The notes: a model not told the origin generated them from the sequence alone. Shown: positions 46,413 to 55,735, counted from the stretch's first letter. The stretch is 64,000 nt of DNA from Bradyrhizobium agreste (GCF_016031625.1 NZ_JACCHP010000002.1:372001-436000); one strand, 5' to 3'. Numbers and translations: made by a program.

Positions 46413-46757
46413 ATGGTCACCGATCACATCATCATCTCCGCTCGGGCGGAGAAATCCAGGGTAGTGCTCGCGCAACGCCTGGTCCGCCGGATACTCGAGG
46501 CGTCCATCGCTGCGATCCTCCTGCTGCCGTCGCTGGCAACCTGGGGAATGGATCGTGTGCCGGGCAAACTCCTTCCGGCCGACGCGTTCGAAAAGAAGAT
46601 CGCGCTCCCACCGATTCCTCATCTTGAGTCGATGCCATGGATGAAGTGGAACGATAGCGTGAATGCCAAGGTCGATACCTTGATGCCGGCGCATACGCCT
46701 TCATACTGGTTCATGGTGGCACCGCGCGAGCTTCCAGCGTCGTCGTTTGGCTCTTGA
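46413..46757 (+). CDS. Small membrane-anchored protein of 114 residues
   Basis: A protein with a charged N-terminus, one hydrophobic segment (about 27-47) and a Pro-rich C-terminal part with PHLESMPWMKWN, which may reach into the periplasm. AGGAGG lies 6 bases before the ATG. It follows the 40-residue peptide by one base. No family recognised. Confidence 0.6.
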   Translation: MVTDHIIISARAEKSRVVLAQRLVRRILEASIAAILLLPSLATWGMDRVPGKLLPADAFEKKIALPPIPHLESMPWMKWNDSVNAKVDTLMPAHTPSYWFMVAPRELPASSFGS

Positions 46758-47049
46758 ACCCGAAGATCCCCGGCGTTGGTGAACTCCGCGGCCGGATTGC
46801 TTGCAGAGCCCGATGTCGTATTTTCCACCCGGACAGGACCGGGACTTTCGCATCTGCAAGGTCCTCGCGGACGTTTTTTGCGCGATCTTGCTCGGGACCT
46901 TCGCCGTCGTCTTTTTTTCGGCTGGCTCGGCGGCATTGCCGCCTTCGTCATCCTCGAAGCTGGCCTGGTCGGAGTCGATTGGCTCATTCCGAGCAGCGAT
47001 GACGCGGCCGGCGTCGTTCGCTAACGGTTTAGACCAACCCCGGCCGCCG
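46758..47049 (+). other. Two overlapping open frames, not decided
   Basis: Two frames are open: one from GTG 46776 to 47024 (82 codons) and one from ATG 46813 in another frame (starts MSYFPPGQDRDFRI). Both contain a hydrophobic segment, and neither has a strong ribosome site, so at most one is a gene. The region ends in gene debris. Confidence 0.3.
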
Positions 47050-47117
47050 TCAGCCCGGCTTGATCCAGTGCTCCCGAAAGGCCGTTCTCAATTCGGCCAG
47101 CTGGTCGGCTGGGCTGG
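47050..47117 (-). pseudogene. C-terminal remnant of a YunG-like gene
   Basis: The minus-strand frame ending at TGA 47050-47052 reads ADQLAELRTAFREHWIKPG, matching the C-terminus SEQLAELRTAFQEDVRRRG of the intact gene at 53926-54276. The nucleotide match around CTCCCGAAAGGCCGTTCTC is also close. Only about 20 codons are left, so it is debris from a paralogue. Confidence 0.6.
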
Positions 47118-47126
47118 CGGTTTCAT

Positions 47127-47228
47127 GCAAAGCTGGACCAGAAGCAGATCTTCCGGGCCTGCTACGCCCTGCTGGTCGTAACCGCCCTGAAACTGTTGTG
47201 GGACGGTGTTTCCGGATATCTCGCGTGA
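47127..47228 (+). pseudogene. C-terminal remnant of a TauE/SafE sulfite exporter family gene
   Basis: The frame 47127-47228 reads AKLDQKQIFRACYALLVVTA and then LKLLWDGV before a stop. Such a final helix, with RLCYALLVVTALKLLWDG, is the typical end of TauE/SafE-family permeases. The preceding helices are absent, so it is a truncated relic. Confidence 0.55.
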
Positions 47229-47286
47229 GCCCGGGTTCGAGAAGCGAGAGCTTGGCCGTCGCGCGAAACCTTGAGCAGCTCTCCGA

Positions 47287-47967
47287 TCATATTGTCACAG
47301 AGCAGCCTTTCACGAACAATGCGGCACAAGCGCCTGCACGCCGCTCCAGCTCCTTTCGGCCAGGCACTGCAGCACGTCCAAACAGCGCGGCACGTTGCGG
47401 CTGGAACGCGAGCATGCCGAGCAGCATGCCGGCCGCGAGATCGGCCTCACCGACTGCGATGAGGCCGCGATCCGCCTGCGTCTTGAGCCAATTCGCCAGC
47501 GTGCTTTCGGTGCGCCTGATCGCCTTCTGGTAAAAGGTCTGCGCCATCTCGGGAAAAGTCTTGCTTTCGCCGAGGATCGTGCGCTGAAGCGCGATGACCT
47601 CCTCGTCAAGGATCAACTCGCCGCAGGCGATCAGCGCCTCTCGCAACGCACCTTCGATGTCATCACCGTCGCACGCCCTGAGCCGGACCTGGGAGACGAA
47701 GCGATCCAGCCTGTCGGTGATCGTCGCCTCGAACAGTGCGGCCTTGTTCGGGATCAACCGGTAGAGCGTCTTCGTGGATACGCCGGCGCTGCGCGCCACA
47801 CTTTCGATGCTGGTCGCCGCATAGCCCGCCGACGCAAACTCGTGTCGGGCGGCGTCCAGAATCACGGCACGTGTCTCCTCGTCCGATCTGGTCTGCGGCC
47901 GGCCGCGACCGCGCGGCGCCTCCGATCCGGAATGTCTCTCCGATATCTTGACCTTCGTTTTTGCCAT
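47287..47967 (-). CDS. TetR family transcriptional regulator
   Basis: A 226-residue repressor-type protein. The N-terminal helix-turn-helix spans about residues 32-78 with ILDAARHEFASAGYAATSIE and GVSTKTLYRLIPNKAALF; the C-terminal TetR_C domain binds an unknown ligand. It is divergent from the HlyD-MFS efflux genes, whose promoter contains an inverted repeat, and so most likely represses them. Confidence 0.92.
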   Translation of the reverse strand: MAKTKVKISERHSGSEAPRGRGRPQTRSDEETRAVILDAARHEFASAGYAATSIESVARSAGVSTKTLYRLIPNKAALFEATITDRLDRFVSQVRLRACDGDDIEGALREALIACGELILDEEVIALQRTILGESKTFPEMAQTFYQKAIRRTESTLANWLKTQADRGLIAVGEADLAAGMLLGMLAFQPQRAALFGRAAVPGRKELERRAGACAALFVKGCSVTI

Positions 47968-48027
47968 TGCTCTCGCCTTCGTGATCGCGACGGTCAGTCA
48001 TGCCTTTTGATGATGCCTGATATTCCA

Positions 48028-48073
48028 TTGACAGTTCGAGTGTGGGGCCTATTTTGGAAAATATCAAGTTTCC
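48028..48073 (+). promoter_or_regulatory. Promoter and likely operator of the efflux operon
   Basis: TTGACA (48028-48033) and TATTTT (48050-48055) are 16 bases apart, a near-consensus sigma-70 promoter. Directly downstream, GGAAA (48056-48060) and TTTCC (48069-48073) form an inverted repeat around the probable start, a good position for the TetR protein encoded divergently. Confidence 0.5.
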
Positions 48074-48091
48074 TAATTATGGAGGCCCGCC

Positions 48092-49318
48092 ATGGGCGCC
48101 CAATTCGCAACGGGTCAAGTCACCTCTCTCCAATCCGGTCGGGAACTGCAGGCCGAAACCGGGGACTCCGGGGTGCCCGCGCCGGCTCCAGCCACCGACC
48201 TCGAGCCTGTCTCTGCGAAGCAGGCAGCAAAGGTCGGGCTAAAGCGCCTCTTCCTTGCCGGCGCCGCGGTCGCCCTGCTCGCCGCCGCCTCCTGGTACGG
48301 CTGGGATTACTGGACCGTCGGACGTTTCACGGTTTCGACCGACGATGCGTATGTGAAGGCCGACAACACCACGATCTCCCCGAAGATCTCCGGCTATCTC
48401 AGCCAGGTCCTTGCCGGCGACAATCAATACGTCAAGGTGGGCCAGGTGCTGGCGCGGATCGACGACCGCGATTTCAAGGTCGCGCTCGATCAAGCCAAGG
48501 CCGACGTCGCTGCGTCTGCCGCCGCGGTCGCCAGCAAGCACGCACAGCTCGACGTGCAGCAGTCCGTGATCGATGCCGCCGAGGCGACGCTCGATGTCGA
48601 CATGGCCGCGCGCGTCTTCACCGCCCAGGAAAACAAGCGCTACACCGACCTGGCGACCACAGGCTATGGCAGCCTGCAGAATGCGCAGAACGCGGAGGCG
48701 CGCGACAAGGCGGCGCTTGCCTCCATCGAGCGCGACAAGGCGAACCTCGCCTCCGCCCAAAGGCAGGTTGAGCTCCTGAAGGCGGAGCTGGCCCAAGCCG
48801 TGGCGGCAGACGCGCGTGCCAAGGCGCTCCAACGTCAGGCCGAACTCAATCTCTCCTACACCACGATCACCGCGCCGATCGACGGCATCGTCGGCAACCG
48901 CACCTTGCGCGTCGGCCAGTACGTTCAGGCCGGCACGCAATTGATGTCGCTGGTCCCGTCGAATGGCGTCTATGTAATCGCCAATTTCAAGGAAACGCAG
49001 CTCGGCCAGGTCCGCGCCGGCCAGCCGGTCGAGATCGAGGTCGACATGTTTCCCGGCAAGGCCGTGCAGGGGCATGTCGACAGTCTCGCACCGGCGAGTG
49101 GTCAGGAATTCGCGCTGCTCCCGCCCGATAACGCCACCGGCAATTTCACCAAGATCGTGCAGCGCATACCCGTAAAAATCCTGCTCGACAGCGAAGGGGC
49201 CGGGCTGCGGCCGGGCATGTCGGTCATCCCGCGGATCCAGACCAGGCCGGCCGTGAACGAAGCTTCGCCGCCCACATCTCCCGCGCCCGCTCTGGCGCAG
49301 CTCGCAACACAAAGGTGA
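48092..49318 (+). CDS. EmrA/HlyD-type membrane fusion protein
   Basis: A 408-residue periplasmic adaptor of a multidrug efflux pump. One membrane anchor (about 52-72) is followed by the lipoyl/barrel-sandwich region (STDDAYVKADNTTISPKISG near residue 85), a coiled-coil hairpin (about 130-250), and the second half of the sandwich with SYTTITAPIDGIVGNRTLRV, then the beta-barrel. GGAGG lies before ATG 48092. It forms an operon with the MFS transporter, whose start overlaps or lies 14 bases after its stop. Confidence 0.92.
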   Translation: MGAQFATGQVTSLQSGRELQAETGDSGVPAPAPATDLEPVSAKQAAKVGLKRLFLAGAAVALLAAASWYGWDYWTVGRFTVSTDDAYVKADNTTISPKISGYLSQVLAGDNQYVKVGQVLARIDDRDFKVALDQAKADVAASAAAVASKHAQLDVQQSVIDAAEATLDVDMAARVFTAQENKRYTDLATTGYGSLQNAQNAEARDKAALASIERDKANLASAQRQVELLKAELAQAVAADARAKALQRQAELNLSYTTITAPIDGIVGNRTLRVGQYVQAGTQLMSLVPSNGVYVIANFKETQLGQVRAGQPVEIEVDMFPGKAVQGHVDSLAPASGQEFALLPPDNATGNFTKIVQRIPVKILLDSEGAGLRPGMSVIPRIQTRPAVNEASPPTSPAPALAQLATQR

Positions 49319-49332
49319 TCCAAGGTGATGTC

Positions 49333-50955
49333 ATGTCAGACCTCGTCCTCACCGACCCGACACCGGCGGCGCGCCAGGCGCCAACCCCGGTCCCGCTAAC
49401 CGCCCAACCCGCGCGCGCCAGCGCGACCGTGTGGGTCGCCATCCTTGCCGCCATGGTCGGCGCGTTCATGGCGATCCTCAACATCCAGATCACCAACGCC
49501 TCGCTGCTCAATATCGAGGGTGGCATCGGCACCGGCGTCGACAACGGTTCCTGGATCTCGACCTCCTACCTGATCGGCGAGATCGTGGTGATCCCCCTCA
49601 CCGACTATCTCAGCCGCGTGTTTTCCTTCCGCAACATCATGCTGAGCTTTGCGAGCCTGTTCGCCGCCTTCTCGGTCGCCTGCGCGTTCGCCACCGATCT
49701 TCCGACCATGATCGCCTTCCGCGCCTTCCAGGGCTTTTTCGGCGGCGTGTTGATTCCCATGGCGTTCACGCTGGTCTTCACCAAGCTGCCGAAGGGTCAG
49801 CAGCCGATTGGGCTCGCGATGTTCTCCCTTGCCGTCACCTTTGCGCCGGCCATCGGCCCCACCATCGGCGGCTACCTCACCGAAAATTACGGCTGGCAGA
49901 CCATCTTCTTCGTCAACGTCGTGCCGACGGCCGTGATGGTCACGTTGCTCTATCTGACGCTCGAGCGGCAGCCGCTCAACCTCACCCTGCTCCGCGAGGG
50001 CGACTGGTTCGGCATCGCCACCATGGCGATCGGCCTGTCCGCGCTGCAAGCCGTGCTGGAAGAAGGCAACAAGAACGACTGGTTCGGCTCACCCTTCATC
50101 GTAAAACTCGCGATCGTGGCCGCGATCAGCCTCGCCGTGTTCGTCGCCAACGAATTGCTGATCGAGAAGCCGCTGCTGCGCCTGCGGCTACTGACCCAAC
50201 GCAGCTTCGGACTGGGTACCCTCGCGGGCGTCTTCATCGGCTTTGCCCTGTTCGGCTCGATCTATTTGCTGCCGGCCTATCTGGGCCAGGTGCAGCGCTA
50301 CAATGCCGAGCAGATCGGCACCGTGCTGGCCTGGACCGGGCTGCCTCAGCTCCTGCTCATTCCATTGGTGCCGAAGCTGATGCAGCGCTTCGACATCCGC
50401 CTGATCGCCTTCGCCGGCACGGCGGTGTTCGCGGCGAGCTCGTTCCTCAATATGGCGATGTCGCCGGACTATTCAGGCGACCAATTCCTGATCCCCAATA
50501 TCGTTCGCGCCGTCGGCCAGGCCCTGCTGCTGACGCCGCTGAGCGCGATCTCGCTCGGCAGCCTAGCGCCGCAGGATGCGCCGGCGGCCTCCGGCATCTC
50601 CAACATGATGCGTAACCTCGGCGGCGCGATCGGCACTGCCTTGCTCGCGACCATCGTGACCAAGCGCGAGCAGTTTCATTCCAACATCATCGGCCAATCC
50701 GTCGATCTCGGCCGCGAGGAGGTGCGCGATCGTATTGCTGCGATGACGGACTATTTCATGGCCCACGGCATGACCGACCCGGCCGGCGCCCGACATCAGG
50801 CCATCATAGCGCTCGGCAAGACGATCAGGCAGCAGGCCTTGGTGATGGGCTTCAGCGACACCTTTGCCGTGGTTGGCATCGTACTGCTGCTGGCAGGCAT
50901 CGCACTGCTCCTGACAGGCAAGCCGAAGGCCTCGCCGGCGGGCGGCGGGCACTAG
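49333..50955 (+). CDS. DHA2-family MFS efflux transporter (EmrB type)
   Basis: A 540-residue inner-membrane drug:proton antiporter with about 14 helices, the partner of the HlyD-type protein. Family motifs are seen as NGSWISTSYLIGEIVVIPLT and TFAPAIGPTIGGYL (motif C-like, GPxxGG). ATG 49333 follows AAGGTG; GTG 49315, overlapping the previous stop, is in the same frame. Substrates are not predictable; EmrAB-like pumps export hydrophobic compounds such as phenolics or flavonoids in rhizobia. Confidence 0.92.
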   Translation: MSDLVLTDPTPAARQAPTPVPLTAQPARASATVWVAILAAMVGAFMAILNIQITNASLLNIEGGIGTGVDNGSWISTSYLIGEIVVIPLTDYLSRVFSFRNIMLSFASLFAAFSVACAFATDLPTMIAFRAFQGFFGGVLIPMAFTLVFTKLPKGQQPIGLAMFSLAVTFAPAIGPTIGGYLTENYGWQTIFFVNVVPTAVMVTLLYLTLERQPLNLTLLREGDWFGIATMAIGLSALQAVLEEGNKNDWFGSPFIVKLAIVAAISLAVFVANELLIEKPLLRLRLLTQRSFGLGTLAGVFIGFALFGSIYLLPAYLGQVQRYNAEQIGTVLAWTGLPQLLLIPLVPKLMQRFDIRLIAFAGTAVFAASSFLNMAMSPDYSGDQFLIPNIVRAVGQALLLTPLSAISLGSLAPQDAPAASGISNMMRNLGGAIGTALLATIVTKREQFHSNIIGQSVDLGREEVRDRIAAMTDYFMAHGMTDPAGARHQAIIALGKTIRQQALVMGFSDTFAVVGIVLLLAGIALLLTGKPKASPAGGGH

Positions 50956-51123
50956 GTCGTGTGCTCACCAAGCAGCTGGCCACCGATATCCGCTCTTCCC
51001 GAGGAGCGGACAAAAAGTGGACATCTCCCAAGGTCGCCGAAGGGCCAACAACGGACACGTGCACTGCAAAGAACGATGACTCAAGGACGAGCGGTGAAGG
51101 GGCTCGTGGAACTGCCACGCCCC

Positions 51124-53118
51124 TCATCCAGCCACTGCACGTCTACCTCGTGGCAATCGCACAATGAACTCGGTGAACTCGCCGACTTCGCTGTCGACCG
51201 TGATCGTGCCGCCGTGCTGTTGCGTTACGATCTCGTAGCTGATCGACAGCCCGAGCCCAGTGCCTTCGCCGGTCGGCTTGGTCGTGAAGAACGGCTGGAA
51301 CAGCTTCTCCCTATTTTCCGTCGAAATTCCGATGCCGTTGTCACGCACCCGCACCTCGACGCTGTCGCCTAACTCGCGTGTCGTAATCTTCAGTGCCGGG
51401 CGAAACGTGCCGTCGCCCTCGCGGCTCCGCTTGTTAGCGGCATAGAAGCCGTTGCCTATCAGGTTCAGAAGCACGCGAGTCACCTCCTGCGGCACGACGT
51501 TCACCGGCGCGAGATCGGCGTCGAGGTCGCGCTCCAATACGACATTGAAGCTCTGATCCCGCGAACGGGCGCCGTGATAGGCGAGGTTAAGGGCCTCCTC
51601 GACGAGTGCGTTTAGATCGGTGGCTTGCCAGTGGCCGCTGCCGCCTCGAGAGTGCTGCAGCATGCTTCGCACAATGTCGTCAGCGCGGCGACCGTGCTCG
51701 ACGATCCTCTCCAGATTTCCGGTCAGCATACCGATCGTCTCCACAATCTCTGCACGCCTTCCGGCATCGAGTGCGCCGACCGCCTCGGCCGCCGCCTCCT
51801 TCAGCTCGTCCAACAGCTCCATCGAGAGGCCGGCAAAGTTGTTGACAAAATTGAGCGGGTTTTTGATCTCGTGCGCGATGCCGGCCGTCACTTGCCCGAG
51901 CGCCGCCATCTTTTGCGCATGGACTAGGCTTGTTTGCATCTTCTGGAGCTCGCGAAGTGCCGTCTCGGCAGCGTCACGCGCCGCGCGAATGGCTTCTTCG
52001 GCCTGCTTGCGCTCCGTGATATCGCTGTAAATGAGCACGAAACCACCGCCAGGCACCGGATTCCGGCGCACCTCGATCACGCGGCCATCAGGCCGCGTGC
52101 GCTCAAAGCGCAGCTCCCGCCGCGGGGCTTCGACGGTGCGGCTCAGTTGAGTTTCGAGATCAGCAGAAACGTACTCGCCGCGATCGGCAAGATATCGGAA
52201 GAACTCGGCAAAGCTCGGCCGTTCTGCGAGAAAGGCGTCGGGCACTTCGAGCATTTCCTGGAAATTGCGGTTCCACGCGGTAAGTCGTGTCGCAGCGTCG
52301 AACATGACCACGCCGTCGCCCATATTGTCAAAGGTGACGCGCAGCTCCGCCTGCCGCTCGCGCAGCTCCTCGAAGAGTCGTGCATTCTCGATGGCGATCA
52401 CCGCCTGGTCGGCAAAGCTGGTGGCGAGTTCGATCTCCTTGGCCGTGAAGGGTTCGACGCGCGTGCGGGCAATACTGTAAACGCCTATCAACGTGTCCTC
52501 GCGGAGCAAAGGAATGCCGAGCGTCGTGCGGTATCCGGCGATCTGCTGCCCCTCGCTGAGGGTGTACTCTGGATCCTGTAATACATCAGCGATAATGACG
52601 GCTCGACGCTCCAGCGCCGCGCGACCGGATGTCGAGCCGCGGCCAGGCGTGAAGGGATTCGTCAGGAAGAATTCTCGTGCCTTCGCCGAGAGCCCGCAAG
52701 CAGCAACCAGATGCCACAGGGAATGGCGCAGGTGGAACATATACACCTGATCTGCACGACACAGGCGCGCCACTGTTTCCACCAGCGTCTCAAGGACCGT
52801 TTCGAGATCGACGGATGAACGGCTGATGACCTTGAGCACGTCGGCGGTCGCAGTCTGCTGTTGCAGCGCCTCCGTAAGCAGCTTTCGCGTGTGTATGAGT
52901 TCGTGGGTTCGTCGCTCAAGTTGCCTTCGCAGGTCAGCTGCGGAGGACCGTTGACTGGCGGCAGTGGCTTGCTGCTCCCGCGCCTCATTCGCGTCGCGGG
53001 CCAGAATGCCTACTTGCTTCTGTAGGTCGGCAGTGGATGGGGTTGAAACCGTGCGAGCCTTGGGCCTATTCGCGCGCCGACCCTTGACCGGTTGCTCGCT
53101 TCCACCGCGTTGCCGCAT
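51124..53118 (-). CDS. Cytosolic GAF-PAS sensor histidine kinase
   Basis: A 664-residue kinase without membrane helices. An N-terminal coiled coil (about 25-95) leads to a GAF domain (about 115-245), a PAS domain (about 265-375, with GDGVVMFDAATRLTAWN), and an HWE-free HisKA-type dimerisation domain with the phospho-His in GIAHEIKNPLNFVNNF near residue 422. The ATPase domain shows NLIGNGFYAANK, DNGIGIS and GEGTGLGLSIS. GGAGGG precedes the ATG. No response regulator adjoins it, so it is an orphan kinase. The architecture is common for phytochrome-unrelated GAF kinases of Bradyrhizobium. Confidence 0.9.
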   Translation of the reverse strand: MRQRGGSEQPVKGRRANRPKARTVSTPSTADLQKQVGILARDANEAREQQATAASQRSSAADLRRQLERRTHELIHTRKLLTEALQQQTATADVLKVISRSSVDLETVLETLVETVARLCRADQVYMFHLRHSLWHLVAACGLSAKAREFFLTNPFTPGRGSTSGRAALERRAVIIADVLQDPEYTLSEGQQIAGYRTTLGIPLLREDTLIGVYSIARTRVEPFTAKEIELATSFADQAVIAIENARLFEELRERQAELRVTFDNMGDGVVMFDAATRLTAWNRNFQEMLEVPDAFLAERPSFAEFFRYLADRGEYVSADLETQLSRTVEAPRRELRFERTRPDGRVIEVRRNPVPGGGFVLIYSDITERKQAEEAIRAARDAAETALRELQKMQTSLVHAQKMAALGQVTAGIAHEIKNPLNFVNNFAGLSMELLDELKEAAAEAVGALDAGRRAEIVETIGMLTGNLERIVEHGRRADDIVRSMLQHSRGGSGHWQATDLNALVEEALNLAYHGARSRDQSFNVVLERDLDADLAPVNVVPQEVTRVLLNLIGNGFYAANKRSREGDGTFRPALKITTRELGDSVEVRVRDNGIGISTENREKLFQPFFTTKPTGEGTGLGLSISYEIVTQQHGGTITVDSEVGEFTEFIVRLPRGRRAVAG

Positions 53119-53502
53119 TTCGCCCTCCGAGCGGGGTCACAACGAGCTCAAGCTTATCCAAATCCTCGGGCTTGTGCCATCGGACGATTTCCGCTCAGGG
53201 TCACAAGCTGCCGTCAGCGGGCATCGCCGTGAAAGTCCGCTTTGGGCCATGAGCGCCTATTGGAAGGTGGATCGGTTGCTTCCCGTCTAACCCAATGAGC
53301 TGCCGCTCGAACTTCGCATTTGGGCCATTTGCCTTGAGCAGGCGCGGCAAGACCTGTCAGCGCACGCTCCGCCAAATGCTGTTGGTCCACGCCTGAGCCG
53401 CCGTTAACGCTGCGCCGGCGAGCCAGAAAGTTCTTGACGCAACAGAACACCATGGATTTGGATCGGTCGGAAAACCTGATTGGGCAATCGACGGAGCCGG
53501 CC
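53119..53502. other. Intergenic region, 384 bp
   Basis: No gene identified. The stretch around 53190-53260 (GGTCACAAGCTGCCGTC and following) resembles decayed coding or repeated sequence in this genus, which I cannot confirm. An earlier in-frame TTG (53434) and ATG (53452) of the next gene lie here. Confidence 0.35.
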
Positions 53503-53913
53503 GTGGGATTTCTGCTGAGAATTGTGTTCGCAACCGCTCTTGTGAGCCTTGCTCCAGCCGTCGCCCAAGCGAAGAACGCCGTCGCTTCTCCCGCCTTGCA
53601 GAAGGAATTCGATGGCTTCATCGAGAAGTTTCGCGCGGCGCTGAGGGCAAACGATCCCGCCGCCGTCGCCGCTATGACACGATTGCCGTTCATGAACGAC
53701 AACGGAATTCGCGACGCCGCGCAATTCGGCGCCAAGACCTATCGGACCTCGTTCACGCCAAAAAATCGCGCATGTATCCAGCGCGGCAAGGCCGTCTACG
53801 ATCGCGATGGTTACAAGAACGAGAGTTATTTCGTCTTCTGCGGCGACCTCATCTTCGTCTTTACCAAGACGCCGGCGGGGTTCCTTTTTACCGATATCAG
53901 CGTGAATGATTGA
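53503..53913 (+). CDS. Small exported protein, unknown function
   Basis: A 136-residue protein with a Sec signal peptide (residues 1-23, cleavage near AQAKN). The mature region has an N-terminal helix and a C-terminal beta part with NESYFVFCGDLIFVFTKT and FLFTDISVND; one Cys pair is possible. The GTG at 53503 is chosen because GGAG precedes it and the signal sequence begins there; the ATG at 53452 in frame gives 17 further polar residues. The fold could be a nuclear-transport-factor-2-like pocket, but I cannot verify it. It is convergent with the YunG-like gene. Confidence 0.7.
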   Translation: MGFLLRIVFATALVSLAPAVAQAKNAVASPALQKEFDGFIEKFRAALRANDPAAVAAMTRLPFMNDNGIRDAAQFGAKTYRTSFTPKNRACIQRGKAVYDRDGYKNESYFVFCGDLIFVFTKTPAGFLFTDISVND

Positions 53914-53925
53914 TCAGGCAACAAG

Positions 53926-54276
53926 CTATCCACGGCGCCGGACGTCCTCCTGAAAGGCTGTTCTCAGTTCGGCCAGCTGCTCGCTCGTCGCTCCCAGCTG
54001 TGCGTCGGTCCGACTTGCGGGTAGATCCAGGTAAGCGATCGGCCGATCGAACTGGCTCGCCGTGAAGTGGTACCTGCGGCCCTCGATCCGATTGTAGAAA
54101 TGGTCGCCGGCCGGCAGCTTTGTCTTGAGCAACTCACCGCCGAAAAGTTCGTGAATGAGCAGCGCAGTGACATTGCACTGCCCGGCCGCAGGATTGTCGA
54201 TCGTCCATTGGCTGGCCGTCGCCGGCGACCATGCCTGGCGCAATGCGCTCTGAATGCGATCGGGATCGAATGTCAT
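53926..54276 (-). CDS. YunG-like protein
   Basis: A 116-residue protein with the YunG pattern WSPATASQWTIDNPAAGQC, HELFGGELLKTKL and HFYNRIEGRRYHFTASQF. YunG homologues are small cytosolic proteins of unknown function. ATG 54276 follows GAGGGGGA. A second, truncated copy of its C-terminus is at 47050-47117. It is convergent with the exported protein gene. Confidence 0.75.
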   Translation of the reverse strand: MTFDPDRIQSALRQAWSPATASQWTIDNPAAGQCNVTALLIHELFGGELLKTKLPAGDHFYNRIEGRRYHFTASQFDRPIAYLDLPASRTDAQLGATSEQLAELRTAFQEDVRRRG

Positions 54277-54490
54277 CGGGTCCCCCTCGGCCCGGCACCG
54301 AGCCGCAATTCGGATTTTGCGATCATGGGCTTCTAGCACTGTTTTGCCCGACGCATCAAGGCGGCATTTCGGTAACTCCGCAGAAGCTCGCACCGCGTTC
54401 GCCAAGTCATTGATAAACCTGTCTCCGTCTACTGTGCATGGGGTTGTTTTGCAGGTTTTTGTCTCGACGCCCTTTGGAGGGCTGCAACGA

Positions 54491-54522
54491 CAGCGCCCCG
54501 GAGCCATGGCTCCGGGGCGCTG
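54491..54522. terminator. Perfect 32-bp palindrome after dctP
   Basis: CAGCGCCCCGGAGCC and its exact complement form a complete palindrome, 20 bases downstream of the minus-strand dctP stop. There is no T-run. It is a strong candidate for the 3' hairpin of that transcript. Confidence 0.6.
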
Positions 54523-54541
54523 CATGCGACGGACATGGCAA

Positions 54542-55630
54542 TCAGCTCTGCGAGCGCCGCGCCATGAAGATGTCGTAGCCGACCTCGGCGACCTGGAACC
54601 AGGCGTAACCATCGCTCGAGAACTTGGCGAGGGAGTCGTGCACCTTCTTGAAGTTCGGGTTGGTCGCAGCGACTTCCGCGTGCAGCTCCTTGGCAGCCTT
54701 GTAGCAGGCATCCATGATCGCCGGCGAGAACGCGTGCAGCTTGGCGCCGCCCGCGAGCAGCTTCTTCAATGCAAGCGGATTGGCGTTGTCGTAGCGCGCC
54801 ATCATGTAGTTGTTGGCGTAGTGGCCGGCCTGCTCCAGCATGCTCTGGTAATATTTCGGCAGCGCGTTCCATTTGTCGAGGTTGACGAAGGCCATCAGCA
54901 TCGGTCCACCTTCCCACCAGCCGGGATAGTAATAGTGCGGCGCGATCTTGTAGAAGCCGAGCTTCTCGTCGTCATACGGCCCGACCCATTCGGCGGCGTC
55001 GATCGTGCCCTTCTCAAGCGCCGGATAGATGTCGCCGCCGGCAAGCTGCTGCGGCACCACGCCGAGCTTCTGGAGCACGCGGCCGGTGAAGCCGCCGATG
55101 CGGAACTTCATGCCCTTGAGATCGTCGGGCGTGTTGACCTCTTTCCTGAACCAGCCGCCCATCTGGCAGCCGGTGTTGCCCGCGAGCAGCGAGACGACGT
55201 TGTAGCCCTTGTAGAACTCGTTGAGCACGTCGCGGCCGCCGCCCAGCATGTACCAGGCTTGGTTGATGCGCATGTTGGGACCGAACGGCACGGCCGAGCC
55301 GAAGGTGAAGGTCGGGTCCTTGCCGAAATAATAATAGGACGCGGTGTGGCCGATCTCGCAGGTGCCGTTCTGCACGGCGTCGAGCACCTGCAGGCCCGGC
55401 ACGATTTCGCCGGCCGCGAAGATCTGGATCTGGAATTTGTTGTCGGTCGCCTCGGCGACCATCTTGCACATCATCTCGGCACCGCCAAACAGCGTGTCGA
55501 GCGATTTCGGCCAGCTCGTCGGCATGCGCCATTTGATGTCCGGCATCGACTGCGCGATCGCGGGAGCCGCGAGCGTCGCGGCGCCGGCCGCACCAAGTCC
55601 TGTGACCTTGATGAAGTCTCTTCTCTTCAT
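54542..55630 (-). CDS. TRAP transporter substrate-binding protein (DctP, TakP-like)
   Basis: A 362-residue periplasmic receptor with a Tat-type leader (MKRRDFIKVTGLGAAG) that is cut near APAIAQS. The central block [16 protein letters not shown] near residue 225 is typical of the TakP branch, which binds alpha-keto acids with sodium; the Arg near GMKFRIGGF and the Glu-Trp pair probably hold the carboxylate. It is a tandem paralogue of the gene at 55796-56884, with a terminator between them. No permease genes are adjacent; dctQM at 33.5 kb may be the partner. Confidence 0.9.
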   Translation of the reverse strand: MKRRDFIKVTGLGAAGAATLAAPAIAQSMPDIKWRMPTSWPKSLDTLFGGAEMMCKMVAEATDNKFQIQIFAAGEIVPGLQVLDAVQNGTCEIGHTASYYYFGKDPTFTFGSAVPFGPNMRINQAWYMLGGGRDVLNEFYKGYNVVSLLAGNTGCQMGGWFRKEVNTPDDLKGMKFRIGGFTGRVLQKLGVVPQQLAGGDIYPALEKGTIDAAEWVGPYDDEKLGFYKIAPHYYYPGWWEGGPMLMAFVNLDKWNALPKYYQSMLEQAGHYANNYMMARYDNANPLALKKLLAGGAKLHAFSPAIMDACYKAAKELHAEVAATNPNFKKVHDSLAKFSSDGYAWFQVAEVGYDIFMARRSQS

Positions 55631-55735
55631 GATTTCCTACCTGATGGATCTAATTGTGGAGCCTTCTTTGCGAGGCTTGCCGACAGAATGGAACATCACG
55701 CGGCCGAATGCCATCCCGATCGCACTGCGGCAAAG

